Origin: JAUVUV01 sp964548275
Lineage (GTDB): Bacteria; Gemmatimonadota; Glassbacteria; GWA2-58-10
Reading direction: 5' to 3'
Assembly (NCBI GenBank): GCA_964548275.1
Contig: CAZJQI010000034.1
Coordinates: forward strand, 1 to 46,058
Length of the DNA stretch: 46,058 nt
Shown here: positions 1-6,954 of the stretch, piece after piece
Layout of the letters: the number at the start of each line of letters is the position of its first letter
Position numbering within the stretch: position 1 is the first letter of the stretch
Notes under the pieces: model-generated
What the model was told of the DNA's origin: nothing
Seen by the model: only the letters and a program-made list of their open reading frames with translations
Databases searched by the model: none
Position numbers and translations under genes: made by a program

Positions 1-22
1 CTCGTTTTCGGGGGGCAGGTCA
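1..22. repeat. dispersed short repeat, copy 1 (partial at window edge)
   Basis: This 22-base stretch matches three other places in the window (2571-2606, 33331-33365, 42456-42492). It shares about 20 of 22 bases with the 42 kb copy and 19 of 22 with the 33 kb copy. The core reads CTCGTTTTC, then a G run, then CAGGTCA. It ends exactly at the TGA stop of the broken hydrolase gene, so that stop lies inside the repeat. All four copies have the same orientation. It may be a solo terminal repeat of a lost mobile element; no transposase is present. Confidence 0.6.
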
Positions 23-1177
23 GTCATCAAGGAATGCTAACAGCAACTCAATGTCCATCTCATGATCCTTGCCTCTCGACACTGACAGGCTTACCTCTCC
101 TTGCGCACCGAAGGCCTTGTAAATATCCTGCAATTCAGCGAACGACGGCTTAACGGTCTCGTTGTACGAGGCACAATAGTTGTGCGATTCCCGATCTGGT
201 GTATCAAGTTCGCCAAAATGAAGTGTGATCGGCCGCGGGGCGTTGAGCCCGGCTATGTCACTTCGGTCCATCCAGTTCAGGACACCCGGGATGCAGTGGG
301 CGGGAGCAATGTAGCAACGGGTATAAATCGCGGAAAACTATCCGAACGTACCGCTGGCGAATATCTTTCTCACACGCTCACTGAAAGCGGGATAAGCCAG
401 CGCCAGATCGCCGCCGTATGAAAGCCCGGCCACATCCAGTGATGTAATCTCCTTAGTCCGGACAAGCCAGGTTTCCCACCTCAGTAAATCCGCCACTGTC
501 TGGCCTATCATGGTTTGCCCGCGCAATAGCCCGTCGGTCTGAAGCGTGTAATTCCTTAATCGGTCGTTAACCCAGTAATCCAGGCGAGCTCCGCCGACAC
601 CCATTCCACCGGTGCCTGCGGCCAGATCGACCAAGGGACCAAATCCCCGGATTTCAGGACAGAGAACAATATGCCCTGCCCTTGCCAGTTCCAGGGCGAA
701 CGAATGATGGGGGTCATCTCGCAAGCCCAAGCTTGGCTCGATGCGGCTATGGCCGTGTATTGCCATTACTGCATGCTTATCCTTCGCAACTTTTTTGGGA
801 ACCAGCAGATACGCCGGTATCGAGAGCTGACTGTCGATCTGCATAATCAGAGCTTCAATCCTGATCCCCTCGCTAACCAATTTCCTTTTGCGCTTCACTG
901 TTATAAAGGTTGCTTCAGAAAAACCCAACAAATCAGATAGCTTCTCTCTACATTGACGTTTCCACTCCGCTGGTGTGCCGGAGAAATTTCCAAACGACAA
1001 CTTGCGTTCACCTGTCGCATGGCTGAACTTAAGGGTTAGTTCGGAAGGCTGAATAAAAAATGCTTCGTCAATACTCGTCTGTTCTTTACCGAAACAGTAT
1101 TCCGGCCTGGCCAGCGCTGCAGAACCGACAGCCACACTTTTTAAAAAGCTACGACGATTTAAAGACATCCTTTCCAT
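20..1177 (-). pseudogene. Tat-exported alpha/beta hydrolase (acetyl-xylan-esterase-like) interrupted by an in-frame TAG
   Basis: The start chosen is the ATG at 1177, 13 bases after the stop of the upstream gene, with GGAGAAG as ribosome site. Residues 8-30 form a Tat signal (RRSFLK, then a small hydrophobic stretch). The hydrolase nucleophile motif GLSYGG lies near residue 251-256. The frame then meets TAG at 338-340, and continues in the same frame for 105 codons to a TGA at 20. The second part carries the likely catalytic Asp (GELD) and His (KDHEMD). The stop therefore separates Ser from Asp/His and should inactivate the enzyme unless it is read through. Exported hydrolases of this type commonly de-esterify polysaccharides or act on sugar esters; the exact substrate is unknown. 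The gene is coupled to the enolase-superfamily gene upstream. A sequencing or assembly error at one base is an alternative. Confidence 0.75.
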
Positions 1178-1190
1178 GCTTACTTCTCCT

Positions 1191-2450
1191 TCACAAGGTG
1201 ACAGTCCAGGCATCCTTTTCATGCAAGGCACTGGAAAAGATAATATCATCCAGCCGAAGTCCAAAGCCGGGAGAATCGGGTACTGTCATGAAGCCGTCAG
1301 CCAACTGATAACCGGTCGAGATTACTCCCGGCATCTCCACGGAATCTATTTCTCCTATTCCAAAATATGGACACCCACGCCCAAATTGAGCAATATAGTA
1401 TCCTCCCAGATGAGAATACCAGTTATGGGGTGCAGTGATTGTTCCGCTTTCCTCAATCACCGGCATAAACTTCAACCACCTGGACAGGGTATAACCACGC
1501 ATATCCCATTGCACAACGTCCACCAGGCCGGATTTAATAAAATTAAGAAAACGCGCTTCATGGCCGGGCGCATTCTCTCCGAGGGCAATCAAGGTGCCAT
1601 ACCCGTTCCGGCGAAGGAACCTTTTGAAGGCGACGAAATCCTCCCTGGCCTCCGGGAAAGGTTCCTCGACCAAGAATAGATTTGCATCGGCCGTACGAGA
1701 GATTACCTCCTTCATTTCAGCCAGGGTGTAGCCAATGTTGGAGTCAATAAACAGTTTAACATCAGGGCCAATCAAATCTCGAACCGCAAATATGACATCA
1801 AGATCACGCTTTAGCCCCTTTTTTTTCTCCATCCATTTAAATCCTCGGCCAACCTTAAGTTTGAATGCCCTGAATCCTTTATTCACAGCCCATTCAACAT
1901 TATCCAGGATTGGCTGTATCCCGCGGTCCGCACCAGTTTCAAGATCGAGATCATCAAAGTAGATAGAACCATCATATACGGGAACTTCTTTACAACCCCT
2001 GTCCCCGAGCATACTATGCACTGATTTACCTGTGAGTTTACCAGCTAGGTCCCATAGAGAAAAATCAAATTTAAGAAACTCCTCGCTGGTCCCATTTTCC
2101 GGGTCAAAGAGATCACAGAGATTCTTTCCGAGGATTTTCGAGGCATCGTCCTCTTTCGCTCTGGAATGGCCCCAGCCACTGATACCGGTGTTCGTGGTCA
2201 ATCTGACAATCGACTCCTTGACAATTTGGCCGTGAACCCCGAGATGTGAATTCCGTCCCACTACTCGCGGTCGTTTGCCGGTTATTTTCGCAGATTCCAC
2301 CTTCGTAATGGTTACTCCTTTAAAAATATTTCCCCGGGTATCAGCCGACTCTATGTTTCCCTGAGCATAACCTGTTCTGATACCGGGAAAAGACGCCAAG
2401 GTAATACTTCCCACGACTGAGCCTAGAAAATCCCGACGTTTTATTTTCAT
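1191..2450 (-). CDS. Tat-exported mandelate racemase/muconate lactonizing enzyme family protein
   Basis: 419 residues. The start at 2450 follows GGAGG at a good distance and places the twin-arginine motif KIKRRDFLG at the very N-terminus. The enolase-superfamily signatures are all visible: a KLK pair (about 197/199), metal ligands D236 (FIDSN), E262 or E263 (VEEPF) and E292 (LGEN), and a mandelate-racemase-type Asp-His pair, D316 (QWDMRG) and H342 (APHNW), 26 residues apart. The family abstracts a proton alpha to a carboxylate, usually in sugar-acid dehydration or epimerisation. Export by Tat is unusual for the family but recurs in polysaccharide-degrading uncultivated phyla. It lies directly upstream of the hydrolase and probably shares its transcript. 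Substrate unknown. Confidence 0.85.
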   Translation of the reverse strand: MKIKRRDFLGSVVGSITLASFPGIRTGYAQGNIESADTRGNIFKGVTITKVESAKITGKRPRVVGRNSHLGVHGQIVKESIVRLTTNTGISGWGHSRAKEDDASKILGKNLCDLFDPENGTSEEFLKFDFSLWDLAGKLTGKSVHSMLGDRGCKEVPVYDGSIYFDDLDLETGADRGIQPILDNVEWAVNKGFRAFKLKVGRGFKWMEKKKGLKRDLDVIFAVRDLIGPDVKLFIDSNIGYTLAEMKEVISRTADANLFLVEEPFPEAREDFVAFKRFLRRNGYGTLIALGENAPGHEARFLNFIKSGLVDVVQWDMRGYTLSRWLKFMPVIEESGTITAPHNWYSHLGGYYIAQFGRGCPYFGIGEIDSVEMPGVISTGYQLADGFMTVPDSPGFGLRLDDIIFSSALHEKDAWTVTL

Positions 2451-2570
2451 TGTTCCACAACCTCCTGGCTGAAGAGAGAACAATTAGTGACCTATCCCAA
2501 TAATTTGTACCACTAAGTATGAGAGAAATCAAGCTTTGAGGTAAGCAAGCTCAACACCAGTTGTCCTTCA

Positions 2571-2606
2571 CTCGTAATTTCTGGATTCGTTTTCAGGGGT
2601 AGATCA
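2571..2606. repeat. dispersed short repeat, copy 2
   Basis: A more diverged copy of the repeat seen at 1, 33331 and 42456. It keeps the left part (GTAATTTCTGGA), the TTCGTTTTC core and the GATCA end. It sits between the divergent enolase-family and cold-shock genes. The rest of this 315-base gap holds the cold-shock promoter and leader; no gene is seen. Confidence 0.5.
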
Positions 2607-2623
2607 CATTTTTTATTTATTCA

Positions 2624-2652
2624 TTGACTGGCAATACAGAATATACTATATT
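2624..2652 (+). promoter_or_regulatory. sigma-70 type promoter of the cold-shock gene
   Basis: TTGACT at 2624-2629 and TATATT at 2647-2652 are separated by 17 bases, close to consensus. Transcription would start near 2660 and leave a leader of about 105 bases before the cold-shock gene. Long leaders are typical of cspA-type genes, where they govern mRNA stability. That role is inferred here. Confidence 0.6.
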
Positions 2653-2765
2653 ATTTTTGTGGCAGGGGAAGCTTGCCTTCTTCTGTCTTTTTTTTGGCCA
2701 CAGATGTTGCTCATAATATTTGGCGGCCAGCTAATATTCATTTTTCGCTGTAGGAGTGTTTTAAA

Positions 2766-2972
2766 ATGGCTAGCGGTAAAGTAAAATGGTTCAATGAATC
2801 CAAAGGTTTTGGTTTTATTGAACAGGAAAGTGGACCTGACGTTTTCGTTCATTATTCCGCCATCAACTCGGATGGGTTCAAAACTCTTTGCGAAGATCAG
2901 GAAGTAGAATTTGATATCGTAGAGGGGCCCAAGGGCCTTCAGTCTATAAATGTTACACCCGTGATGGGATGA
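2766..2972 (+). CDS. cold-shock protein, CspA family
   Basis: 68 residues, the usual size of a single cold-shock domain. It binds single-stranded RNA and DNA and acts as an RNA chaperone in the cytoplasm. The RNP1 motif (KGFGFI, about 14-19) and RNP2 motif (VFVHY, about 27-31) are intact, and the N-terminus GKVKWFN is standard. GGAG precedes the ATG. The gene has its own promoter and a strong terminator, so it is a single-gene unit. The family cannot be split into cspA/B/C from this alone. Confidence 0.97.
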   Translation: MASGKVKWFNESKGFGFIEQESGPDVFVHYSAINSDGFKTLCEDQEVEFDIVEGPKGLQSINVTPVMG

Positions 2973-2996
2973 CAGTAGCCTGAATTCTTGAGTTAA

Positions 2997-3030
2997 CCCC
3001 CGGAAATTTTTAATCTCCGGGGGTTTTTTT
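2997..3030 (+). terminator. Rho-independent terminator of the cold-shock gene
   Basis: A perfect 8-bp stem (CCCCCGGA at 2997-3004 with TCCGGGGG at 3016-3023) is followed by seven T residues. It lies 25 bases after the cold-shock stop codon. Confidence 0.95.
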
Positions 3031-3073
3031 ATTTCGTTTCATTGCGTTGTTTTAAAAAATTCGAATAAATGCT

Positions 3074-3094
3074 CTCCGGCATAATAAGCCGGAG
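3074..3094. other. stem-loop
   Basis: CTCCGGC (3074-3080) pairs perfectly with GCCGGAG (3088-3094) around a 7-base loop. It has only a weak T run after it. It may be a second, weaker terminator behind the cold-shock gene. Confidence 0.5.
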
Positions 3095-3224
3095 AAGTTT
3101 TATCACACTTTAAACACAAAAGACATAGTAATTGTATGGACTGCACTCTCTGTCCAGATTTAGGGGTTCATTCCAAGAGCCACAAAATTTGTTGGGGATA
3201 GTGTTGGGGATTACATTAAATCTA

Positions 3225-3259
3225 AATAAAAAAGGGCTTGCTATTATTAGCAGACCCTT
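3225..3259 (-). terminator. minus-strand terminator behind a tRNA-like scar
   Basis: AAGGGCTTGC (3232-3241) pairs with GCAGACCCTT (3250-3259) around 8 bases; on the minus strand the stem ends in a T run. The stem and its flanks closely match the terminator of the tRNA-Val gene at 38206-38240. Both lie the same short distance downstream of a tRNA-type CCA end. Confidence 0.8.
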
Positions 3260-3268
3260 GTCAGATAA

Positions 3269-3326
3269 TGGCGGGCCCGAGGAGACTTGAACTGGCAACC
3301 TCCGGCTTAAAAGGTCGGCCAGAGAT
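3269..3326 (-). pseudogene. degenerate tRNA fragment (Lys-UUU-like 3' part)
   Basis: Read on the minus strand, this region has an anticodon arm with a CTTTTAA loop (TTT anticodon), a T-loop TTCAAGT and an encoded CCA end. The T stem has two mismatches, one anticodon-stem pair is broken, and no matching 5' acceptor strand or D arm follows. It is therefore a 3' remnant rather than a working gene. Such 3' tRNA pieces are often left at integration sites of mobile elements. A fully sequenced intact tRNA with unusual structure is unlikely. In the rest of the 3031-3442 gap I see only the stem-loop and the terminator listed here. Confidence 0.55.
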
Positions 3327-3442
3327 ACGGGTTCTTTATTGACTCAAAACAGCAACTGTATTAAAGATTAAAACAGCCTTACTCGATTCTGGTGGCCGAA
3401 ATAATCTGGATTTACCGGCCGATTTTAGCAGAATAATCAATC

Positions 3443-4813
3443 ATGAATGGATCGACCGAAAAACAAATCAAGGACGTCATTCTTGACTCCATTGCTGACG
3501 GTGTTTTCACCGTTGACATGAATTGGCGAATCATGACGTTCAACCGGGCGGCCGAACGGATTACTGGTGTGCTGCGCGAAAATGCCCTTGGCCAGCAGTG
3601 TTGTAATGTTTTCCGCTCCAATATTTGCGAGAACGAATGCGCCTTGAAAGAAACCCTAAATACGGGGCACCCTGTAGTTAATAAAACCATCTATATCGTC
3701 GATAACGATGGGCACCGTATTCCCATCAGCATCTCCACTGCTATCCTGAAAGATAGCGATGAAAATGTAATCGGAGGCGTAGAGACATTTCGAGACCTGA
3801 GCATGGTTGAGGAACTTCGAAAGGAGCTACATGAGAAATACACCTTCGAAGACATCATTGGTCGTAGCCACCCAATACAGCAAATTTTCGACATCCTTCC
3901 GCAGATCGCCGACAGTGACAGTACTGTGTTGATTGAGGGTGCCAGCGGTACGGGCAAAGAACTGTTCGCCAGGGCTATTCACAATCTCTCCACCCGCCGG
4001 GACAGGCGATTAGTGACTATCAACTGTGGTGCCCTCCCGGATACGCTACTGGAATCTGAGCTGTTTGGGTATAAGGCAGGCGCATTTACGGATGCTCGAC
4101 ACAACAAGCCAGGACGGTTTGACTTGGCAGACAGGGGAACCATTTTACTGGACGAGATCGGTGACATATCGGCGGCTATGCAAATCAGATTGCTTCGTGT
4201 TCTCCAGGAAAAAGTTTTTGAGCCTCTCGGATCGGTTGAGCCGGTTAAAGTTGATGTGCGTGTTATTGCGGCTACGAACAAAAACCTTGGCAAGCTGGTT
4301 CTCAAAGGCACCTTCCGGGAAGATTTGTACTACCGTATTAATGTAATTCAGGTGGAGTTGCCAAAGTTGCGAGACCGGCGGGAGGACATTCCTCTGCTTG
4401 TGGAACACTTCATCGCCAAGTTTAATCGCCTTCAGAACAAGGATATTGCCGGCATGTCCGAGGAAGTGATGGCTCTATTGATGGATCATGATTATCCAGG
4501 AAACGTCCGTGAGCTGGAGAATATTATTGAGCATGCCTTTGTTCTTTGCCGTAAGGGACTGATTGAGACTCGACACTTACCGCCTTCGTTCAGGGGCAGG
4601 GAAAATCTTGGATTATCGACCGGAAAAAGAAGTGTCACGTTAAAAGCTTTGGAGGCGATACATATTGCTGACGCCATCCGCCATCATGGAGGCAACCGCA
4701 CAGCTGCCGCCGGAGAACTCGGCATCAATCCCAGCACACTGTTTCGTAAGATCAAGTCTCTGGGGATCAAACTGCCGGATGGTGATGGTCGAAGCCAAAA
4801 GCGGAAGAAGTAG
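3443..4813 (+). CDS. PAS-domain sigma-54-dependent transcriptional activator (ORP-locus type)
   Basis: 456 residues. An N-terminal PAS domain (about 10-115) contains a Cys cluster (C53, C54, C62, C66) that could sense redox state or bind metal. It is followed by an AAA+ domain with Walker A GASGTGKE (166-173), a GAFTDA loop (213-218) where GAFTGA is canonical, Walker B ILLDEIGD (234-241) and the VRVIAATNK sensor. A Fis-type helix-turn-helix (408-442, NRTAAAGELG) closes the protein. The family binds upstream enhancers and drives open-complex formation by sigma-54 RNA polymerase. Two palindromes and a sigma-54 promoter lie directly downstream, so this is very probably the local regulator of the metal-sulfur gene run. 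In Desulfovibrio the orange-protein operons are controlled by a similar linked activator. Confidence 0.93.
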   Translation: MNGSTEKQIKDVILDSIADGVFTVDMNWRIMTFNRAAERITGVLRENALGQQCCNVFRSNICENECALKETLNTGHPVVNKTIYIVDNDGHRIPISISTAILKDSDENVIGGVETFRDLSMVEELRKELHEKYTFEDIIGRSHPIQQIFDILPQIADSDSTVLIEGASGTGKELFARAIHNLSTRRDRRLVTINCGALPDTLLESELFGYKAGAFTDARHNKPGRFDLADRGTILLDEIGDISAAMQIRLLRVLQEKVFEPLGSVEPVKVDVRVIAATNKNLGKLVLKGTFREDLYYRINVIQVELPKLRDRREDIPLLVEHFIAKFNRLQNKDIAGMSEEVMALLMDHDYPGNVRELENIIEHAFVLCRKGLIETRHLPPSFRGRENLGLSTGKRSVTLKALEAIHIADAIRHHGGNRTAAAGELGINPSTLFRKIKSLGIKLPDGDGRSQKRKK

Positions 4814-4824
4814 TGCATTATGCA
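4814..4824. promoter_or_regulatory. upstream activator site 1, palindrome TGCAT-T-ATGCA
   Basis: A perfect 11-base palindrome starting directly after the activator stop codon. It is identical to a second copy 33 bases further on, about three helical turns, placing both on the same DNA face. It lies about 134 bases upstream of the sigma-54 -24 element, a usual enhancer distance. Binding by the adjacent Fis-type regulator is inferred. Confidence 0.7.
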
Positions 4825-4846
4825 ATCATAACATCTTTGCTACAAT

Positions 4847-4857
4847 TGCATTATGCA
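4847..4857. promoter_or_regulatory. upstream activator site 2, palindrome TGCAT-T-ATGCA
   Basis: Second identical copy of the 11-base palindrome, about 100 bases upstream of the -24 element. It overlaps a further 14-base palindrome, GCAGGTTAACCTGC (4855-4868). No other exact copy was found by eye elsewhere in the window. Confidence 0.7.
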
Positions 4858-4947
4858 GGTTAACCTGCCTTAACCCTTGCCAGTAATTCCTTTGTAACTC
4901 CATTTCATTACTGCAATTACACCTCCTTCCATCGTCTGTCTTCTATT

Positions 4948-4962
4948 TGGCCCACGTTTTGC
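4948..4962 (+). promoter_or_regulatory. sigma-54 (-24/-12) promoter
   Basis: TGGCCCACGTTTTGC matches the sigma-54 consensus, with GG and GC at exactly the required spacing; only one base differs from TGGCAC. The expected start is about 12 bases after the GC, near 4974. The first gene begins at 4979, so its transcript would have almost no leader. Confidence 0.85.
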
Positions 4963-4978
4963 TTTTTATCTTTTTGTT

Positions 4979-5353
4979 ATGAAAGTAGCTATTCCTACAT
5001 GGTACGGCAACATCTCTCCTGTATTTGATGTCTCGAGGCATTTGCTCGTGGTGAACATCGAAAGGGGCGAGGAGGTCAGCCGGCGCGAAGAGGAAATCTG
5101 TGCAACGGAACTCATCCGCAGGGCGGAGCACATTACCAGGCTCGGTGTGGATGTGCTTATCTGTGGGGCGATTTCCTGGCCTCTTGAGAGGATATTGGTT
5201 TCGGCGGGAGTGCAAGTGATTCCGCAAACCTGTGGACCGGTGGAAGATGTACTCCTGGCATTCGTATCGGGGCAATTGACAGGGCAGGCATTCTTGATGC
5301 CGGGCTGCTGGGGTCGGCACTGGAGGAGGCGAGGCAAACGTAGCCGCGGCTAA
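4979..5353 (+). CDS. NifX/NifB-like cluster-binding domain protein (dinitrogenase FeMo-cofactor biosynthesis family)
   Basis: 124 residues. The N-terminus MKVAIPTWYGNISPVFD and the central pattern of a metal-cofactor-binding NifX-type fold are clear; there are Cys residues near positions 41, 62 and 82 and a basic tail (RHWRRRGKRS). Proteins of this family, including the orange protein of Desulfovibrio, bind metal-sulfur clusters without large cofactors. It is the first gene after the sigma-54 promoter. No Shine-Dalgarno sequence precedes the ATG and the predicted transcript starts only about five bases upstream, so translation may be near-leaderless. The ligand cannot be read from the sequence. 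Confidence 0.85.
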   Translation: MKVAIPTWYGNISPVFDVSRHLLVVNIERGEEVSRREEEICATELIRRAEHITRLGVDVLICGAISWPLERILVSAGVQVIPQTCGPVEDVLLAFVSGQLTGQAFLMPGCWGRHWRRRGKRSRG

Positions 5354-5386
5354 GCTGCATTCAACACACAAGGAGGCTTTTTTAAA

Positions 5387-5708
5387 ATAAGGGTGGTTGT
5401 TATATCACAGGGATCGGATATGGCAAGCGCGGCCGATTCGCGGTTCGGCAAAGTCAAATTCTTTATTATGGTTAATACCGATACAGGCCGGTATACGACA
5501 AATGGCAACCCGCAGAATGTTGCAGATATATGGGGTGGATTCACTAATTAACAGCAACGTCGGTCCAAAGGCGTTTTCAATACACAAGGCGGGAGATATC
5601 AAGGTCTATGTTGGGGCCACAGGCTCGGTGAAAAATGCGACTGAACAGTTCATCTCCCGCAAGTTCGAATGCCTCAGCAAATCGAATGTTGAGGGCCACT
5701 GGATGTAA
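5387..5708 (+). pseudogene. broken NifX-like gene (start lost, internal deletion/frameshift)
   Basis: A strong AAGGAGG (5370-5376) precedes a frame that begins with ATA where the family has ATG, then reads the usual NifX start (RVVVISQGSD, DSRFGK) to a stop near 5550. The rest of the domain (SNVGPKAFSIHKAGDI, GATGSVKNATEQF) continues in another frame to 5708. Compared with the intact copy at 6955, roughly 16 residues around the GGAGIQ segment are missing at the junction. The original start codon and the frame are both damaged. An alternative GTG start at 5393 would still end early. It is a tandem paralogue of the flanking NifX-like genes. Confidence 0.8.
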
Positions 5709-5751
5709 GGATGTGCTATGAAAACCTTAAAAAAGGGAAGGTGGTGATATC

Positions 5752-5946
5752 ATGCCCAGAGGAGATGGAACAGGACCGCCCACGGGAGGAGGCCGTGGTC
5801 AGGGACGCATGGGAGGGCCATCTGCGGCAGGGCCAGGTGGTTATTGTGTATGCCCAAAGTGCGGTAATAGGATGCAGCATCCTCAAGGACAGCCATGCAA
5901 CCAAATGACCTGCACGAAATGTGGTACTGCAATGGCCAGAGGATAA
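5752..5946 (+). CDS. small Gly-rich zinc-ribbon protein
   Basis: 64 residues. It begins PRGDGTGPP, the first of four tandem proteins that share a (G/D)xGTGPxGxGP start. The C-terminal half holds two CxxC pairs (CPKCG and CTKCG, about 34-37 and 54-57) plus further Cys, forming a zinc or Fe-S ribbon. AAGGTGGTGAT precedes the ATG. Similar small proteins occur beside Mrp and NifX genes in strict anaerobes; their function is not established. It probably shares the sigma-54 transcript. Confidence 0.8.
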   Translation: MPRGDGTGPPTGGGRGQGRMGGPSAAGPGGYCVCPKCGNRMQHPQGQPCNQMTCTKCGTAMARG

Positions 5947-5971
5947 TAGTAAGATTAGAAAGGAGGTAGCT

Positions 5972-6403
5972 TTGCCAGAATTTGATGGAACAGGACCGTT
6001 GGGTAAAGGCCCATTTACTGGGCGGGGAAGAGGTTTTTGTGTCATGAAGCTTCCGGATGGCGAGGAGCCTGAATTCAGTTTGGGTATTACCGGAGGTGAA
6101 GAGCAACAAACAGGCGGCTTTATAGAAAAAGGAAAGGAGGTGATCGCAATGCCAGCAGGCGATAGAACGGGACCTCTGGGAATGGGTCCGATGACGGGCC
6201 GTGCGGCAGGTTATTACGCCGGCTACCCGGTGCCCGGCTACGCCAATGCGATTCCAGGAGGAGGTTTTTTACCTGGAGGCACCTACGGAGGGGCGATGCC
6301 AGCCTATGGTTCCGCGCCCTATCCTGTTTGGGGCCGACCATACGGCGGGGGGTTCGGACGTGGTCGGGGACGTGGTTTCGGTCGAGGTCGGGGGCGATGG
6401 TGA
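5972..6403 (+). CDS. Gly/Arg-rich protein, long form reading through two GTGP modules
   Basis: AAAGGAGG stands just before a TTG start at 5972. The frame encodes LPEFDGTGPLGKGP and TGRGRGFC, then about 25 acidic residues, and then runs without a stop into a second module that has its own start at 6149. The complete product would be 143 residues with an RG-repeat tail (GFGRGRGRG). The two modules look like two paralogous genes whose intervening stop has been lost. Whether the TTG start is used cannot be told from sequence; the upstream Shine-Dalgarno is as strong as the internal one. Confidence 0.6.
   Translation: MPEFDGTGPLGKGPFTGRGRGFCVMKLPDGEEPEFSLGITGGEEQQTGGFIEKGKEVIAMPAGDRTGPLGMGPMTGRAAGYYAGYPVPGYANAIPGGGFLPGGTYGGAMPAYGSAPYPVWGRPYGGGFGRGRGRGFGRGRGRW
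6149..6403 (+). CDS. Gly/Arg-rich protein, short form (DUF5320-like N-terminus)
   Basis: 84 residues from an internal ATG preceded by AAAGGAGGTGATC, one of the best ribosome sites in the window. The start PAGDRTGPLGMGPMTGR is almost identical to that of the next gene at 6475. The C-terminus is a low-complexity run of Gly, Arg and Phe ending in a GRGRGRW-type tail, and it lacks the coiled coil of its paralogue. RG-rich tails often bind RNA or line flexible interfaces, but no function is known here. Confidence 0.75.
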   Translation: MPAGDRTGPLGMGPMTGRAAGYYAGYPVPGYANAIPGGGFLPGGTYGGAMPAYGSAPYPVWGRPYGGGFGRGRGRGFGRGRGRW

Positions 6404-6474
6404 TGAAGCTGTGATTTTCCCTGTATCTTGAAACTCCCTTAATAACATTGTACAGCAAAGAAAGGAGCGTTAAA

Positions 6475-6861
6475 ATGCCAGGTGGAGATAGAACAGGCCC
6501 GGCTGGAATGGGTCCGATGACAGGAAGGGCGGCAGGATACTGCGCGGGGTATCAGGTTCCCGGATTTGTGAGCCCTATTCCGGGGCGGGGTTTTGGGGGA
6601 GGGGGCCGCGGAGGCGGCCGCGGCTGGCGCAATTGGTATTATGCCACAGGCCTGACAGGCTGGCAACGCGCAAGCTTTGGAATGCCTGCTTTAGGGAGCC
6701 CTCCGGCGTATCCATTACCCTACAACACCCAGACGTTTGCCCCGGGCATGACAAAAGAGCAGGAATTGGACATGCTCAAGGGCCAAGCCGAGTATTTCGA
6801 GGACTCCCTGGAAGGGATCAAGAAACGGATCGAGGACCTCGAGACAAAGGCCGAAAAGTAA
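6475..6861 (+). CDS. DUF5320-type Gly-rich protein with C-terminal coiled coil
   Basis: 128 residues; AAAGGAGCG precedes the ATG. Three parts are visible: the PGGDRTGPAGMGPMTGRAAG start, a Gly/Arg linker (38-51) followed by a Pro/aromatic stretch, and a charged coiled coil (93-126, starting KEQELDMLKGQA). The same coiled coil, with the same heptad phase, recurs in the NifX fusion at 6955 and the ferredoxin fusion at 10561. Proteins of this kind sit next to NifX and Mrp genes in many anaerobes. A scaffold role is inferred from the shared module. Confidence 0.85.
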   Translation: MPGGDRTGPAGMGPMTGRAAGYCAGYQVPGFVSPIPGRGFGGGGRGGGRGWRNWYYATGLTGWQRASFGMPALGSPPAYPLPYNTQTFAPGMTKEQELDMLKGQAEYFEDSLEGIKKRIEDLETKAEK

Positions 6862-6889
6862 TTCCAGAGCAACTGTAGTGTCGCGATAA

Positions 6890-6923
6890 CCGGGGCGGTG
6901 CATCCCGCTATACACCGCTCCGG
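6890..6923 (+). other. intergenic stem-loop between two genes of the run
   Basis: CCGGGGCGGTG (6890-6900) pairs with CACCGCTCCGG (6913-6923): eleven pairs including one G-T, 12-base loop, no T run. It is too stable to be chance in a 93-base gap. It may be an mRNA processing or stability element that sets different levels for the genes on either side. Confidence 0.55.
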
Positions 6924-6954
6924 CACGGCTAATTTCTTGAAAGGAAGTTTTGCC

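Noticed and set aside
5874..5888. Palindrome AGGATGCAGCATCCT
   Set aside because: It falls inside the zinc-ribbon coding region and is explained by codons; a single copy.
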